A stretch of 64,000 nt of DNA from Hydrogenophaga sp. GTDB taxonomy: Bacteria > Pseudomonadota > Gammaproteobacteria > Burkholderiales > Burkholderiaceae_C. A model generated the notes under the pieces. That model worked only from the letters and a program-made list of their open reading frames with translations. It searched no databases and was not told the origin of the DNA. The stretch covers positions 186,001 to 250,000 of the forward strand of contig NZ_JAUSCF010000022.1 of the NCBI RefSeq assembly GCF_030651625.1, written 5' to 3'. Below, piece after piece: positions 9,582 through 21,888 of the stretch. Made by a program: the position numbers and the translations under genes. Positions within the stretch are counted from its first letter, which is position 1. Each line of letters begins with the position of its first letter.

Positions 9582-12278
9582 ATGTCGGCGCCCGTGCTCG
9601 CCCCCGGTGTGAGCGACCTTGGCTCACTGCGCCTGCAGTATCGTCACGAAAAAGCGGCCCTGCTGGCCCAGTTGGGCGTCGAGGGTTCTTCGACCCGGGG
9701 TGTGCGCAGCGCACTACAACGGCTATCCAAATTGACCGACCAGACGTTGCGGGAGCTCTGGGCACGGTCGGGTTTCGGCCCCGGTTTTTCGCTGGTGGCG
9801 GTAGGCGGCTACGGGCGTGGCGAACTGTTTCCCTATTCGGACGTCGACGTACTGGTGTTGCTTCCCGATGGCAGCACGCCGGACTCGGACGAAGTCCTGA
9901 AGGTGCGTCTGGAAGGCTTCATCGGCGCCTGCTGGGATCTGGGTCTGGAGATCGGTTCCAGCGTGCGCACCGTCGCGGAATGTGTGGATGAGGCGCTCCG
10001 CGATGTGACCGTCCAGACATCGCTGCTCGAATGCAGGTTGCTTTGCGGCAGCAAATCGCATTTCACCCGCCTGGTGGCCAAGTTGGGCGAAGCCATGGAC
10101 CCGAAAGCGTTTTTCGTGGCAAAGAAGCTGGAGATGCGCCAGCGGCACAACAAATTCGAGAACACGCCCTATTCACTGGAGCCCAACTGCAAGGAGTCCC
10201 CGGGTGGGTTGCGTGACCTGCAGATCATTCTCTGGGTGTCCAAGGCCGCCGGATTGGGCCGCAGTTGGGACGAACTCGCGCGCAAGGGACTGGCCACGCC
10301 ACTGGAAGCGCGCCAGATCAAGGCCAACGAGGCCATGCTGAACCTCATTCGCGCACGGCTCCACCTGCTGGCCAGCCGCCGTGAAGACCGCCTGGTTTTC
10401 GACTTGCAGACGTCGGTGGCCGAGTCTTTCGGCTTCAGGGCTCACGTGCCTGCGGTACTGACCGGTGCAGCGCCCGAATCGCATGCAGCACCCACTGCCC
10501 GGGGGACCCGCCGGGCCAGCGAGGCGCTCATGAAGCGCTATTACTGGGCGGCCAAAGCCGTCACCCAGCTCAACCAGATCCTCTTGCTCAATATCGAAGA
10601 GCGGCTCAGCTGCGACGACGCCGGTGTGGACCGGTTGCGGCCGCTCAACGAGCGTTTTTTCGACAAGAGCGGCATGCTGGAAGTGGCCAGCGACAACCTG
10701 TACGTGCAGCAGCCCCATGCCATTCTGGAAACATTTCTGATCTACCAGACCACCGTGGGTATCAAGGGGTTGTCGGCACGCACGCTGCGCGCCCTGTACA
10801 ACGCCCGCCCGGTCATGAATGCACGCTTCCGCAGCGACCCGGTGAACCGTTCGACTTTCCTGCGTATCCTCCAGGAACCCGAAGGCATCACGCACGCCAT
10901 CCGTCTCATGAACCAGACCTCGGTGCTGGGACGCTACCTGTGGGTGTTCCGCCACATCGTCGGACAGATGCAGCACGACCTGTTTCACGTCTACACGGTG
11001 GACCAGCACATCCTGATGGTGCTGCGCAATGTCCGCCGATTTTTCATTGCCGAGCATTCACACGAGTACCCCTTCTGCTCGCAACTGGCGGCCGGATGGG
11101 ACAAACCGTGGCTGCTGTACATAGCGGCGCTGTTTCATGACATCGCCAAAGGTCGGGGCGGTGATCATTCCGAATTGGGCGCACGCGATGTGCGCACCTT
11201 CTGCCGCCAGCACGGGATTGCGCGCGAGGATGCGCGCCTGATTGAATTTCTGGTTGCCGAGCACCTGATCATGAGCCGCATGGCCCAGAAAGAAGACCTC
11301 AGCGACCCGGAGGTGATCGATGCGTTTGCCCAGCGCATAGGCAACGAGCGCTACCTCACCGCGCTCTACCTTCTGACGGTGGCAGATATCAGGGGCACCA
11401 GCCCCAAGGTATGGAACGCCTGGAAAGGCAAACTGCTGGAAGACCTGTACCGCTACACCCTGCGTGCCCTGGGCGGACGGGCGCCCGATCCCGGGGCCAT
11501 GATCGAGGCACGCAAGCGCGAAGCGCTCTCGATCCTGGCATTGCACGCACTGCCGCACCAGGCACACAAGGCGCTCTGGGACACGCTGGACGTGAGCTAC
11601 TTCATGCGCCACCAGGCCGATGAAATCGCCTGGCACACACGGGTGTTGACCCGGCAGATAGCCCAGACCGCCGCAGCCCCCTCCGCCCATACGAACAGCA
11701 AAGCCATCGTTCGCGCCCGCCTCTCACCGGCCGGGGAAGGCTTGCAGGTTCTGGTGTACGCGACCGACCAGCATGATCTGTTCGCGCGCATCTGCGGCTA
11801 CTTCGACACCTCCGACTTCAGCATTCTGGATGCACGGGTGCACACCACACGGGACGGACATGCGCTTGACACCTTTCAGGTGGTGGCATCCACGCTGTCC
11901 GACCACTATCGCGAACTGATCGCCATGGTGGAGAACAACCTCGCTCGCACCATTGACGAACGCGGCCCCTTGCCCACGCCCACCAAGGGTCGCCTTTCGC
12001 GCCGGGTCAAGAACTTTCCCGTCAATCCCAGGGTCGACCTGCGGCCCGACGACAAGGCCCAGCGCTGGCTGCTCAGTGTCTCGGCCAGCGACCGGGCGGG
12101 CCTGCTGTACTGCATATCGCGGGTGCTTGCACGCCATGACATCAGCGTGCAACTGGCCAAAATCACCACGTTGGGCGAGCGTGTTGAAGACACATTCCTC
12201 ATCAGCGGGCCGCAACTGCAGGTCAACCGCCGCCAGATAGAAATCGAAACCGAACTGCTGGAGACGCTGGAAGGATAG
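9582..12278 (+). CDS. glnD: PII uridylyltransferase / uridylyl-removing enzyme
   Basis: Nitrogen-status sensor that uridylylates PII when glutamine is low and removes UMP when it is high. 898 aa, near the 890 of E. coli. Domains in order: nucleotidyltransferase with GG-x10-DxD (G75-G76, D87/D89), GlnD helical linker, HD hydrolase with [15 protein letters not shown] (about 520), and two C-terminal ACT domains (from about 710 and 815) that bind glutamine. Both activities look intact. A short insertion ([16 protein letters not shown], near 300) joins the NT and linker domains. Starts 4 bp after map. Confidence 0.98.
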   Translation: MSAPVLAPGVSDLGSLRLQYRHEKAALLAQLGVEGSSTRGVRSALQRLSKLTDQTLRELWARSGFGPGFSLVAVGGYGRGELFPYSDVDVLVLLPDGSTPDSDEVLKVRLEGFIGACWDLGLEIGSSVRTVAECVDEALRDVTVQTSLLECRLLCGSKSHFTRLVAKLGEAMDPKAFFVAKKLEMRQRHNKFENTPYSLEPNCKESPGGLRDLQIILWVSKAAGLGRSWDELARKGLATPLEARQIKANEAMLNLIRARLHLLASRREDRLVFDLQTSVAESFGFRAHVPAVLTGAAPESHAAPTARGTRRASEALMKRYYWAAKAVTQLNQILLLNIEERLSCDDAGVDRLRPLNERFFDKSGMLEVASDNLYVQQPHAILETFLIYQTTVGIKGLSARTLRALYNARPVMNARFRSDPVNRSTFLRILQEPEGITHAIRLMNQTSVLGRYLWVFRHIVGQMQHDLFHVYTVDQHILMVLRNVRRFFIAEHSHEYPFCSQLAAGWDKPWLLYIAALFHDIAKGRGGDHSELGARDVRTFCRQHGIAREDARLIEFLVAEHLIMSRMAQKEDLSDPEVIDAFAQRIGNERYLTALYLLTVADIRGTSPKVWNAWKGKLLEDLYRYTLRALGGRAPDPGAMIEARKREALSILALHALPHQAHKALWDTLDVSYFMRHQADEIAWHTRVLTRQIAQTAAAPSAHTNSKAIVRARLSPAGEGLQVLVYATDQHDLFARICGYFDTSDFSILDARVHTTRDGHALDTFQVVASTLSDHYRELIAMVENNLARTIDERGPLPTPTKGRLSRRVKNFPVNPRVDLRPDDKAQRWLLSVSASDRAGLLYCISRVLARHDISVQLAKITTLGERVEDTFLISGPQLQVNRRQIEIETELLETLEG

Positions 12279-12316
12279 GCCCGGTTGACCTGTCCGAAGA
12301 GGTCGCCGGCAAGACT

Positions 12317-12853
12317 TCAGTCGTCGTGTACTGTCAGGCCGGGAAACAGCACATCGGTGAATCCAAACCGGGCAAAATCCCGAACGCGCATCGGGTACAG
12401 CTTTCCCCAGAGGTGATCGCACTCGTGCTGCACCACGCGGGCGTGAAAACCCTCCGCCTCGCGATCGATCGGCGACCCCGCCACATCGAAACCCTGGTAA
12501 CGAATGCGCCGCCACCGGGGCACGATGCCACGCAGTCCAGGCACCGAGAGGCAGCCCTCCCAACCTTCTTCTTCCTCGTCACCCAGCGGCGTGATGACCG
12601 GATTGAGCAGGATCGTGCGCGGCACAACCGGTGCCTCGGGGTAACGCGGGTTCAGACCCCCGGTACCAAAGATCACCACTTGGAGATCGACACCGATCTG
12701 GGGTGCCGCCAATCCGGCACCACTGGCGCCCGTCATGGTTTCCTCCATGTCTGTCACCAGACGATGCAACTCTGGGGTGTTGAATTCGGTAACAGGGCGG
12801 GCCACACGCAACAAACGCGGGTCGCCCATTTTCAGGATGGCGTGGCGGGTCAT
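12317..12853 (-). CDS. def: Peptide deformylase
   Basis: Removes the formyl group from nascent N-formyl-Met. 178 aa from ATG 12853. All three motifs are present: [10 protein letters not shown] (45-54), EGCLSVP with metal ligand C101, and HECDH with ligands H143 and H147 and catalytic E144. The frame is open 22 codons further upstream, but those residues do not look like the family N-terminus. Convergent with glnD, 38 bp between stops. No good RBS is visible. The [11 protein letters not shown] form suggests a divergent paralogue rather than the fmt-linked def, which is inference. Confidence 0.95.
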   Translation of the reverse strand: MTRHAILKMGDPRLLRVARPVTEFNTPELHRLVTDMEETMTGASGAGLAAPQIGVDLQVVIFGTGGLNPRYPEAPVVPRTILLNPVITPLGDEEEEGWEGCLSVPGLRGIVPRWRRIRYQGFDVAGSPIDREAEGFHARVVQHECDHLWGKLYPMRVRDFARFGFTDVLFPGLTVHDD

Positions 12854-13317
12854 GGCGAAGGGAACTGCTCGGGTGGATTCGGAGCAGACGATGATAGGGC
12901 GGTTCCTGTTTCGATTCACCGCAATTGCCTATTCACAAACAGTGACGGCGTGCATCAAACGCCTCCCGGCAGTGCCCGGAACGGCCAGATTCGGCCGCAA
13001 TCGGCAGAACATCATCGATTCCCTCACGTCTGCGCTGCATGGCGCATTCCATTGGCGGGGAAAGTGGCAGCTGCAAGGTGAGGCGACCGCAAAACCAGCG
13101 AGAGCTTCGCCGAGGAACACGGCTGGTTCGTGTCGATCGAGGGGCGGCGCGTCAGACCAGTGGTGGAGATTTCCGATTCTCCCTCAGGCATAGATGCGAA
13201 CTGCGGCCAAGCGATGGTTTACCCGGATGATGGCGAAAGCAAGAAGCGGTGTAAATTGCTTCGCACACCCGGGCGATGCCATGACCGGCCCTAATCCCTT
13301 TCAGGAGGCTGCTTACC
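12854..13317. other. Intergenic region between def and the cytochrome gene
   Basis: About 460 bp with no convincing gene. The short open frames here have no family resemblance and no RBS. The last 15 bp carry the strong AGGAGG (13303-13308) of the next gene. It presumably holds divergent promoters, but I see no clear -35/-10 pair. Confidence 0.6.
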
Positions 13318-13737
13318 ATGCCATTTTTCTCCAAGCGTCTCGCTTTGTCGACCTCCCCCTCTTCCTCCCGCTCCCTCTGCACCCCGTACACGCCCCCACG
13401 GGCACTTCTGCGGTCGCGCCTTTTCGGGATAGGTTTCCTGGTCCTTGCACTGGCCGGCGTGCAAGGCGCCCGGGCTCAGGGCGCAGAGATCTTCAAGGAT
13501 GCCGATATGGCGTTGGGCGAGAAGTTGATCGCCGAACACAAATGCGTTGCCTGCCATGTCAGCAAAGTGGGCGGTGACGGCAGCGCCATCTACAAACCCT
13601 TGGGCAAGATCAATACTGCTGGCCTGCTTCGCGGCATGGTGGAAATGTGCAACACCACCATGAACATGGGCATGTTCCCTGAGGATGTCAGCGCTGTGGC
13701 TGCGGTTCTCAACCGGGATCACTACAAGTTCAAGTAG
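13318..13737 (+). CDS. Small exported c-type cytochrome (orphan)
   Basis: Probable periplasmic electron carrier. 139 aa: a long basic N-terminus, hydrophobic signal segment about 32-50 ending ARA/QGA, then one heme c site CVACH (76-80) and possible distal Met ligands in MNMGMFPED (117-119). AGGAGG 9 bp before the ATG makes the start firm. No oxidase or dehydrogenase partner is adjacent; neighbours are def and ligA. The domain after the signal is only about 85 residues. Family placement within cytochromes c is uncertain. Confidence 0.9.
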   Translation: MPFFSKRLALSTSPSSSRSLCTPYTPPRALLRSRLFGIGFLVLALAGVQGARAQGAEIFKDADMALGEKLIAEHKCVACHVSKVGGDGSAIYKPLGKINTAGLLRGMVEMCNTTMNMGMFPEDVSAVAAVLNRDHYKFK

Positions 13738-13795
13738 GCCGAATCCTGGCCTCTCCACTCCGTCTCTGAAGCGGGTTGTTGCCCCCATAGGCGGC

Positions 13796-13826
13796 GAATT
13801 CGACTTGCAGCAGCCCGGCGTCGAAT

Positions 13827-13828
<2 letters not shown>
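13796..13828. other. Inverted repeat at the ligA 3' end
   Basis: GAATTCGAC (13796-13804) and GTCGAATTC (13820-13828) are perfect 9-bp arms around a 15-bp loop, in the convergent gap between the cytochrome gene and ligA. The second arm overlaps the ligA stop codon. There is no T-run, so it is not a standard rho-independent terminator, but it could block or protect both 3' ends. Confidence 0.5.
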
Positions 13829-15917
<2,089 letters not shown>

Positions 15918-16049
15918 TCACGCTTCGGTTGCGGGTAAGGCCGACCTGATAGACCCGGTGCGGGCAAACCAACGCATTGTGATTGGTAGGTACTACGCGC
16001 CTTTCACACCGCAGAAGTTGCGAAGCGCTTCAACTGCTTCTCAGAAGTG

Positions 16050-17258
16050 TCAGGAAAAAAGTCGCCGGGCTTGCGGGGAACCCGCAGACAGATCGCGACT
16101 GTCGAGCGCATCGTAGAGGTTTTCCAGATCGGCGCCGATGCTGTCCATGGTCTCAACCGACAACAGCTGGCCGGCGTCATCGGTGATCACACCATCCATG
16201 GCCTGGGCCAGTGCAACTGCCGCCTGGCGCATGCGCTGGAACGGCTGCTCGCTGCGCGGCACATGCGTCACTTCCAGCGCCAGCGCCACTTCGCGCAAGG
16301 CCGTTTGCTCCGGGTCTTCCGCCATGGCCGCCTGCGAGTCGAATGTGAGACTCAGAATGGGTGCCTTGCCGCCTTCACTGCCAGGCAAGACCATACGCCC
16401 CGGCAAAACGCCGGCCACGAAACCGAGCTGCGCCGCGTTTTGCGTCAGGTAGCCAGGGCTCCAGGCAGCCCTGCGGGCACGCAAGGTGAATCCGAGCTGT
16501 GCATCATGCCCACTGGCAAAAGCATCGAGCTCGCGCGCGCGGGCCACCTCTGCGCGCATGTCGGGGAAATCCGGTGTGGCGCCGACCGCGTCAGCGTAGG
16601 CCTGTGCCTTCACCACGAACTCCGAAAACTCAATGTCATTGAGAGGCCCGGCCCGGTTGGCCAGTTGCACTCCCGCCTGCAACACGCGGTAGCGCTGCCC
16701 CAGTCGCGGCGCCTCCCATTCGCCGGTTTCTTCGCACTGGGCTTCCACCGCAAAGGGTTTGCTGCCCACACGGCGTGTGCCAGGCATCGCAGCCAGCAGC
16801 GCATCGCCGGAAACCTGGTTTTCCAGCAGCAGGGGGGTGATGACATCGATCAGCGCGTCGAGGCCGGGTCGCTTTTCCGGAGCGGAAATCACATGGTGAA
16901 GTGTGACCGGTACAGCTGGCGGAGCAGGTGAAGCAGGTGGAACAGAAGTGACGGGCGCCACTGCAGCCAGGTGCTGCGGAGCCGCAGCACCTGGCCGTGC
17001 GCTGGCAAGTCCCATGGCTTCATCCACAGACACGTCGTCCAGAACGGGTTCAATCCGGTCACCCAGCATGTCCTCAGGCGGGTCGGTCTCGGCAAAGACG
17101 CGTGCGCTCTGATGGCCCGGCTCGGCACCCGGGGTGTCCTGCGGCCATTCGCGGGCCGTGCGGGGCGCACTCTTGCTGGTCAACCAGGCGTTGTAGGCCA
17201 CCACCCCCGCCAGCACGAGGCCGCCAATGATGGCCAGACTGATTTGAAGTGAACTCAT
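16050..17258 (-). CDS. zipA: Cell division protein ZipA-like
   Basis: Bitopic inner-membrane protein that tethers FtsZ to the membrane. 402 aa: an N-terminal TM helix (about 5-27, SLAIIGGLVLAGVVAYNAWL), a long variable Pro/Ala-rich linker, and a C-terminal ZipA_C-type FtsZ-binding domain (about 250-400). The linker and overall sequence diverge from the enteric protein, but the position between smc and ligA is the typical one and strongly supports the call. 17 bp after smc, so co-transcribed. Confidence 0.93.
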   Translation of the reverse strand: MSSLQISLAIIGGLVLAGVVAYNAWLTSKSAPRTAREWPQDTPGAEPGHQSARVFAETDPPEDMLGDRIEPVLDDVSVDEAMGLASARPGAAAPQHLAAVAPVTSVPPASPAPPAVPVTLHHVISAPEKRPGLDALIDVITPLLLENQVSGDALLAAMPGTRRVGSKPFAVEAQCEETGEWEAPRLGQRYRVLQAGVQLANRAGPLNDIEFSEFVVKAQAYADAVGATPDFPDMRAEVARARELDAFASGHDAQLGFTLRARRAAWSPGYLTQNAAQLGFVAGVLPGRMVLPGSEGGKAPILSLTFDSQAAMAEDPEQTALREVALALEVTHVPRSEQPFQRMRQAAVALAQAMDGVITDDAGQLLSVETMDSIGADLENLYDALDSRDLSAGSPQARRLFS

Positions 17259-17275
17259 GGTGCTTTCGCCATTGG

Positions 17276-20200
17276 TCAGGTGGATTCAAGCATGCCCGCG
17301 GCAGACTCCATGTCCACCGCCACGATACGGGAAACACCCTGTTCCTGCATGGTCACGCCGATCAGTTGCTCGGCCATTTCCATGGCGATCTTGTTGTGAC
17401 TGATGAACAGGAACTGCGTTTCTCTTGACATCGTGGTGACCAGTTTCGCATAGCGTTCGGTGTTGGCGTCGTCCAGCGGCGCGTCCACCTCGTCCAGCAG
17501 ACAGAACGGCGCGGGGTTGAGCTGGAAGATGGCGAAGACCAGGGCGATGGCGGTCAGCGCCTTTTCCCCACCTGACAGCAAATGAATGGTCTGGTTCTTT
17601 TTGCCCGGTGGCTGAGCCATCACCTGCACGCCGGCATCCAGAATTTCTTCGCCCGTCATCACCAGCTTGGCATTGCCCCCGCCGAACAGCTCGGGGAACA
17701 TCTTGCCAAAGTGGGTATTGACCGTGGCGAAGGTGCTACCCAGCAGGTCGCGGGTCTCGCTATCGATCTTCTTGATCGCGTCTTCCAGCGTGGTCATGGC
17801 CTCGTTGAGGTCGGCGCACTGCGCGTCCAGAAACACCTTGCGCTCGCTCGCGGATGTGAGTTCGTCCAATGCGGCCAGGTTCACCGCACCCAGCGACTGA
17901 ATTTCGCGGTGGATGCGGTCAATCTCGCCTTGCATGCCCGCCATGCGCACATTGCCTTCCTGCACGCTCTGCGCCACGGCGGCCAGGTCGGCCTGTGCTT
18001 CGTCCAGCAACTGGCTGTATTGCTCCACACCCAGCCGGGCAGCCTGCTCCTTGAGCTGGAAATCGGTGATGCGCGATCGCAGGGGCTCCAGTTCACGTTC
18101 AAGCTGAAGGCGACGCTCATCGCTGGCGCGCAGCTTGAGGGTGAGGTCGTCGTACTGGCTGCGCAGCGCGCCCAGCGCCTGCTCGCGTTCGAGCTTCATG
18201 GCCAGGGCGTTCTGCAGCCCGGCCTGAGCGGCGGCATCGTTCAGACGGGCCAGTTCTTCGGCGGCCCGCTGCTCTTCGTCGGCCAGCGATTTTTCCTGTG
18301 AGGCAGCCGTCTCCAGCGAGCGCTGCAGTTCGGCTTGCCGCGCCTGCAGGCTGCGCAGGGCAAAGGTGGCTTCTTGTGCGGTGCGCTCCAGGGAGCGCTG
18401 CTGCTCACGGGCCTGATTCAATGCGCGTTCGGCCGCGATCACGGTGTCGTCCAGCTGGGCGTGCCGCTCCTGGCTGTCGGCCAACTGCATGTCGAGCTCT
18501 TCAAAACGCGCTTCAGCGGTCACGCGCCGCTCCTGCAGTTCGTCAAGCTGGGCGTCCACCTCGGACAGGTCGGCGCTGATCTGCTCGCTGCGTGCGCGGG
18601 TCTGTTCGGCCAGCTGTGTCAGGCGCAGGGCTTCCACCTGCAGCTCGTGTGCCCGGCTGCGCGATTCGGCGGCCTCGCGACGTGCGCTCACCAGCCGCTG
18701 AGAGGCATCGGTGTAAGCGGCCTCGGCACGCACCAGGCTTGAGCGCGCCTGTTCGTTGATCAGCACCTGGGCCTTCAGCAGCTTCTCGATGTTCTCAATT
18801 TCCTGCGCGCGTGCCAGCAGGCCGGCCTGTTCGCTGTCCGGGGCGTAAAAGCTCACGCTGTGCGCCGTGACAGCGTGGCCGCTGGCGACGAAGATCACCT
18901 CGCCGGGCTGCAACCGGTCGCGCTGTGCCATGGCCTCTTCCAGGCTGTGTGCGGTCAGGCAGCCGTGCAGCCATTCACCCAGCAACGCCTGTTGCCCGGC
19001 GTCGCTCAGTCGCAGCCAGGCGGACAGAGGCTTGAGACCCACGGTGGAAGCGGGTGTTGCGCCGCCCGCTGGCGGGTTGTAAAAGGCCAGTTTGGCCGGC
19101 GGTGCGTCGGCGCCAAAGGCACGCACCATGTCCAGTCGCGAGACTTCCAGCGCACCCAGGCGCTCGCGCAACGCGGCTTCCAGGGCATTTTCCCAGCCGG
19201 CTTCGATGTGAATGCGGCTCCACAGCCCTTGCAGGCTGTCGAGCCCGTGCTTGGCCAGCCAGGGCTTCAGTTTGCCGTCGGTCTTGACCTTTTCCTGCAG
19301 TGCCTTGAGCGCTTCCATGCGGGCCGACAAGTCGGCCTGCCTGGCGGATTCCTGGTTGACCGCCTGCTGCGCCGCGCGCCGCGCATCGTCGAGCTGGGGC
19401 ACGCTGTCCTGCAGTTCATGCAGCACGGCGTCGTTCAGTTCCGCCGACTCTTGCGCTCTGGCGAGCTGGCCTTGCGCGTCCAGCAGCCGCGCTTCATCTG
19501 GCGCGGCGAGCGTATTGCGGTCCGCGTTCAGACGTTCACGGCGCTGACTGAGCGTGCGGCTCTGTTCTTCGATGTTGCGCTGCTCAGCGGCCAGCACCTG
19601 GATCTGCTGCTGCACCTGCGCGACGCTGGCGCGCTGCTCGTTGGCGCGGGCCTGGGCCTGGCGCAGGCTGTCTTCCAGCGCAGGCAAGGCGCCAGCCTGT
19701 TCTTCGCCCTGTGCGGCCAGCACGACCGACTGGTCTTCTGCTGCCACCATGGTTTCGGCCAGTTGTTCCAGTTCAACAGCGGCATCTTCGCTGCGCGTGG
19801 CCCAAGAGGCGATCTGTTCCTTCAGTTGCACCAGACGCTGTTCCACCCGGGTGCGCCCCTCGACGACGAAGCGGATTTCTGCTTCGAGCTTGCCCACCTC
19901 GGCACTCGCTTCATAGAGCTTGCCCTGCGCCTGATTGACCTGATCGCCCGCGGCGTAATGCGCCTGTCGGATGGTCTCCAGTTCGGATTCGATGCGCCGC
20001 AGATCGGCGGTGCGCGCCTCCAGATCATTCACCGCCTGGGCCGCGTCGGTCTTCACCTTGACCTGATCGGCCTCGGCTTCGCTGCGCTTCAGGAACCACA
20101 GCTGGTGCTGCTTGAGCGTGACGCTGGCTTGCAGCTGGTTGTACTTCGCCGCCACCTCGGCCTGCTTTTCCAGCTTGTCCAGGTTGGCGTTGAGCTCGCG

Positions 20201-20794
20201 CAGGATGTCTTCGACCCGGGTGAGGTTCTCGCGCGTGTCGGCCAGCCGGTGGGCGGTCTCGCGGCGGCGTTCCTTGTATTTGGAAACGCCGGCGGCTTCT
20301 TCGAGGAACAGGCGCAGCTCTTCGGGCTTGCTCTCGATGATGCGGCTGATGGTGCCCTGACCGATGATGGCGTAGGCCCGTGGTCCCAGGCCGGTGCCCA
20401 GGAACACGTCCTGCACGTCGCGGCGGCGCACCGGCTGGTTGTTGATGTAGTAGCTGCTGGTGCCGTCGCGCGTGAGCACGCGCTTGACCGCAATTTCGCC
20501 AAACTGGCCCCACTGCCCGCCGGCGCGGTGGTCGCTGTTGTCGAACACCAGCTCCACACTGGATCGACTGGCTGGCTTGCGCGTGTTGGTGCCATTGAAG
20601 ATCACGTCCTGCATGGATTCACCACGCAGTTCAGACGCTCTGGACTCGCCCAATACCCAGCGTACCGCATCCATGATATTGGACTTGCCGCATCCGTTGG
20701 GCCCCACCACGCCCACCAGTTGGCCAGGCAACATGAAATTGGTGGGTTCGGCGAAAGACTTGAAGCCGGAGAGCTTGATGGAGTTGAGACGCAC
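17276..20794 (-). CDS. smc: Chromosome segregation ATPase SMC
   Basis: Condensin ATPase that organises the chromosome. 1172 aa from GTG 20794. N-terminal Walker A GPNGCGKSN near residue 33, two long coiled-coil arms around a hinge (about 510-660), and a C-terminal head with signature LLSGGEKALTAIAL and Walker B CLLDEVDAPLDDAN. The frame continues 52 codons upstream, but homology begins exactly at VRLNSIKLSGFKSFAEP, so a GTG start is preferred. No strong RBS. scpA and scpB are not in this window. First gene of smc-zipA-ligA. Confidence 0.97.
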   Translation of the reverse strand: MRLNSIKLSGFKSFAEPTNFMLPGQLVGVVGPNGCGKSNIMDAVRWVLGESRASELRGESMQDVIFNGTNTRKPASRSSVELVFDNSDHRAGGQWGQFGEIAVKRVLTRDGTSSYYINNQPVRRRDVQDVFLGTGLGPRAYAIIGQGTISRIIESKPEELRLFLEEAAGVSKYKERRRETAHRLADTRENLTRVEDILRELNANLDKLEKQAEVAAKYNQLQASVTLKQHQLWFLKRSEAEADQVKVKTDAAQAVNDLEARTADLRRIESELETIRQAHYAAGDQVNQAQGKLYEASAEVGKLEAEIRFVVEGRTRVEQRLVQLKEQIASWATRSEDAAVELEQLAETMVAAEDQSVVLAAQGEEQAGALPALEDSLRQAQARANEQRASVAQVQQQIQVLAAEQRNIEEQSRTLSQRRERLNADRNTLAAPDEARLLDAQGQLARAQESAELNDAVLHELQDSVPQLDDARRAAQQAVNQESARQADLSARMEALKALQEKVKTDGKLKPWLAKHGLDSLQGLWSRIHIEAGWENALEAALRERLGALEVSRLDMVRAFGADAPPAKLAFYNPPAGGATPASTVGLKPLSAWLRLSDAGQQALLGEWLHGCLTAHSLEEAMAQRDRLQPGEVIFVASGHAVTAHSVSFYAPDSEQAGLLARAQEIENIEKLLKAQVLINEQARSSLVRAEAAYTDASQRLVSARREAAESRSRAHELQVEALRLTQLAEQTRARSEQISADLSEVDAQLDELQERRVTAEARFEELDMQLADSQERHAQLDDTVIAAERALNQAREQQRSLERTAQEATFALRSLQARQAELQRSLETAASQEKSLADEEQRAAEELARLNDAAAQAGLQNALAMKLEREQALGALRSQYDDLTLKLRASDERRLQLERELEPLRSRITDFQLKEQAARLGVEQYSQLLDEAQADLAAVAQSVQEGNVRMAGMQGEIDRIHREIQSLGAVNLAALDELTSASERKVFLDAQCADLNEAMTTLEDAIKKIDSETRDLLGSTFATVNTHFGKMFPELFGGGNAKLVMTGEEILDAGVQVMAQPPGKKNQTIHLLSGGEKALTAIALVFAIFQLNPAPFCLLDEVDAPLDDANTERYAKLVTTMSRETQFLFISHNKIAMEMAEQLIGVTMQEQGVSRIVAVDMESAAGMLEST

Positions 20795-21043
20795 GACGCT
20801 GCCCGATGACTGACTGAAGAGAAGACGCCCGGTCCCGGCCGCCGACACCGGGAAATGATACCCGCCCCCCACCCTGCGAAATCGTGCATTCGGCCTGGGC
20901 AAGCGAGCCGCACAGTCAGCAGCGGTTGAAGCTGCACCTGACATGCCCACAACATACCAGGGGCTATATGCCGCCGATTACATTTACTTACCGGTACATT
21001 TAAATACTGCCTAGTTCAAAATCCATCTTTCCAGGCTATCCAC

Positions 21044-21823
21044 ATGAATCCTGAAGTCAGCACCTCATATGACCCCCTCCTTGTTGCACTCTCATTCGCC
21101 TTTGCCGTGATCGGATCATTTGTTGCCCTCACGGCTGCTTCACGGTTGAGCCCAGGCAATGGCAGGCCCAGTCTGATCAACCTGGCAACAATCGGAATCG
21201 CACTGGGTGGCGTCGGGGTATGGTCCATGCATTTCATCGGCATGCTGGCCTTGAACATGGACGTGGGAAGCAGCTATTCCATGATCGAAACCCTCGCGTC
21301 ACTCGCCGTGGTGGTGGTGGCGACATCGCTCACTGTGGCCTACGCGGCAAAGTCACCCGACAACCTCGTTCGACTGGCAATAGCTGGCTCCCTGCTGGGC
21401 ATGAGCGTGGTGGTGATGCACTATCTGGGTATGTTCGGGCTGAAATTCAACGGTTACATCCGTTGGGACTACGGCATCGTCGTTCTGTCGATGGTGATTG
21501 CCATCGTGGCCGCCACTGCAGCCCTCTGGCTGGCCTTCAACAGCCCCACGCTCCTCCGTCGTTTTGCAGCCTCCCTTGCCATGGGCGTGGCGGTGTGCGC
21601 CATGCACTACACCGGCATGTACGCTGCCGAGTTCATTTGCACCACAGAAAATCGGGTAGCCATTCCACAAGGTCCAGGCTATGTCAGTGCCTTCCGCCTA
21701 CCTTCCCTGGTCATTGTGTCCACCGTGCTGATGGTGGCCTTGCTCGGTATGCATCAGTTTTTTCAAGGGCTTGTCGCCAAAACCTCCAGAGACGCTTCAC
21801 GGGCCATGCGCTCAGCGAGGTGA
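21044..21823 (+). CDS. Stand-alone MHYT-domain membrane protein
   Basis: 259 aa, about seven TM helices. The three diagnostic repeats are present: MHFIGM (about 63), MHYLGM (about 125) and MHYTGM (about 188). MHYT domains are proposed to bind copper and sense O2, CO or NO, and are usually fused to GGDEF/EAL or kinase output domains. Here no output domain follows; the protein ends shortly after the seventh helix. Its partner, if any, is not obvious from the neighbours (smc and dapC). Confidence 0.9.
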   Translation: MNPEVSTSYDPLLVALSFAFAVIGSFVALTAASRLSPGNGRPSLINLATIGIALGGVGVWSMHFIGMLALNMDVGSSYSMIETLASLAVVVVATSLTVAYAAKSPDNLVRLAIAGSLLGMSVVVMHYLGMFGLKFNGYIRWDYGIVVLSMVIAIVAATAALWLAFNSPTLLRRFAASLAMGVAVCAMHYTGMYAAEFICTTENRVAIPQGPGYVSAFRLPSLVIVSTVLMVALLGMHQFFQGLVAKTSRDASRAMRSAR

Positions 21824-21888
21824 GTCGATACACGACGGATTCCAGGGGGTGGGCTTAGCGTTTTGTCCACCCCACAGATAATCGGGGC

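Noticed and set aside
12735-13193. Open frames across def and the def-cytochrome gap
   Set aside because: Overlap the real def gene or lack any start signal or motif.
18860-20809. 649-codon open frame opposite smc
   Set aside because: Antisense shadow; low-complexity residues mirroring the coiled coil.
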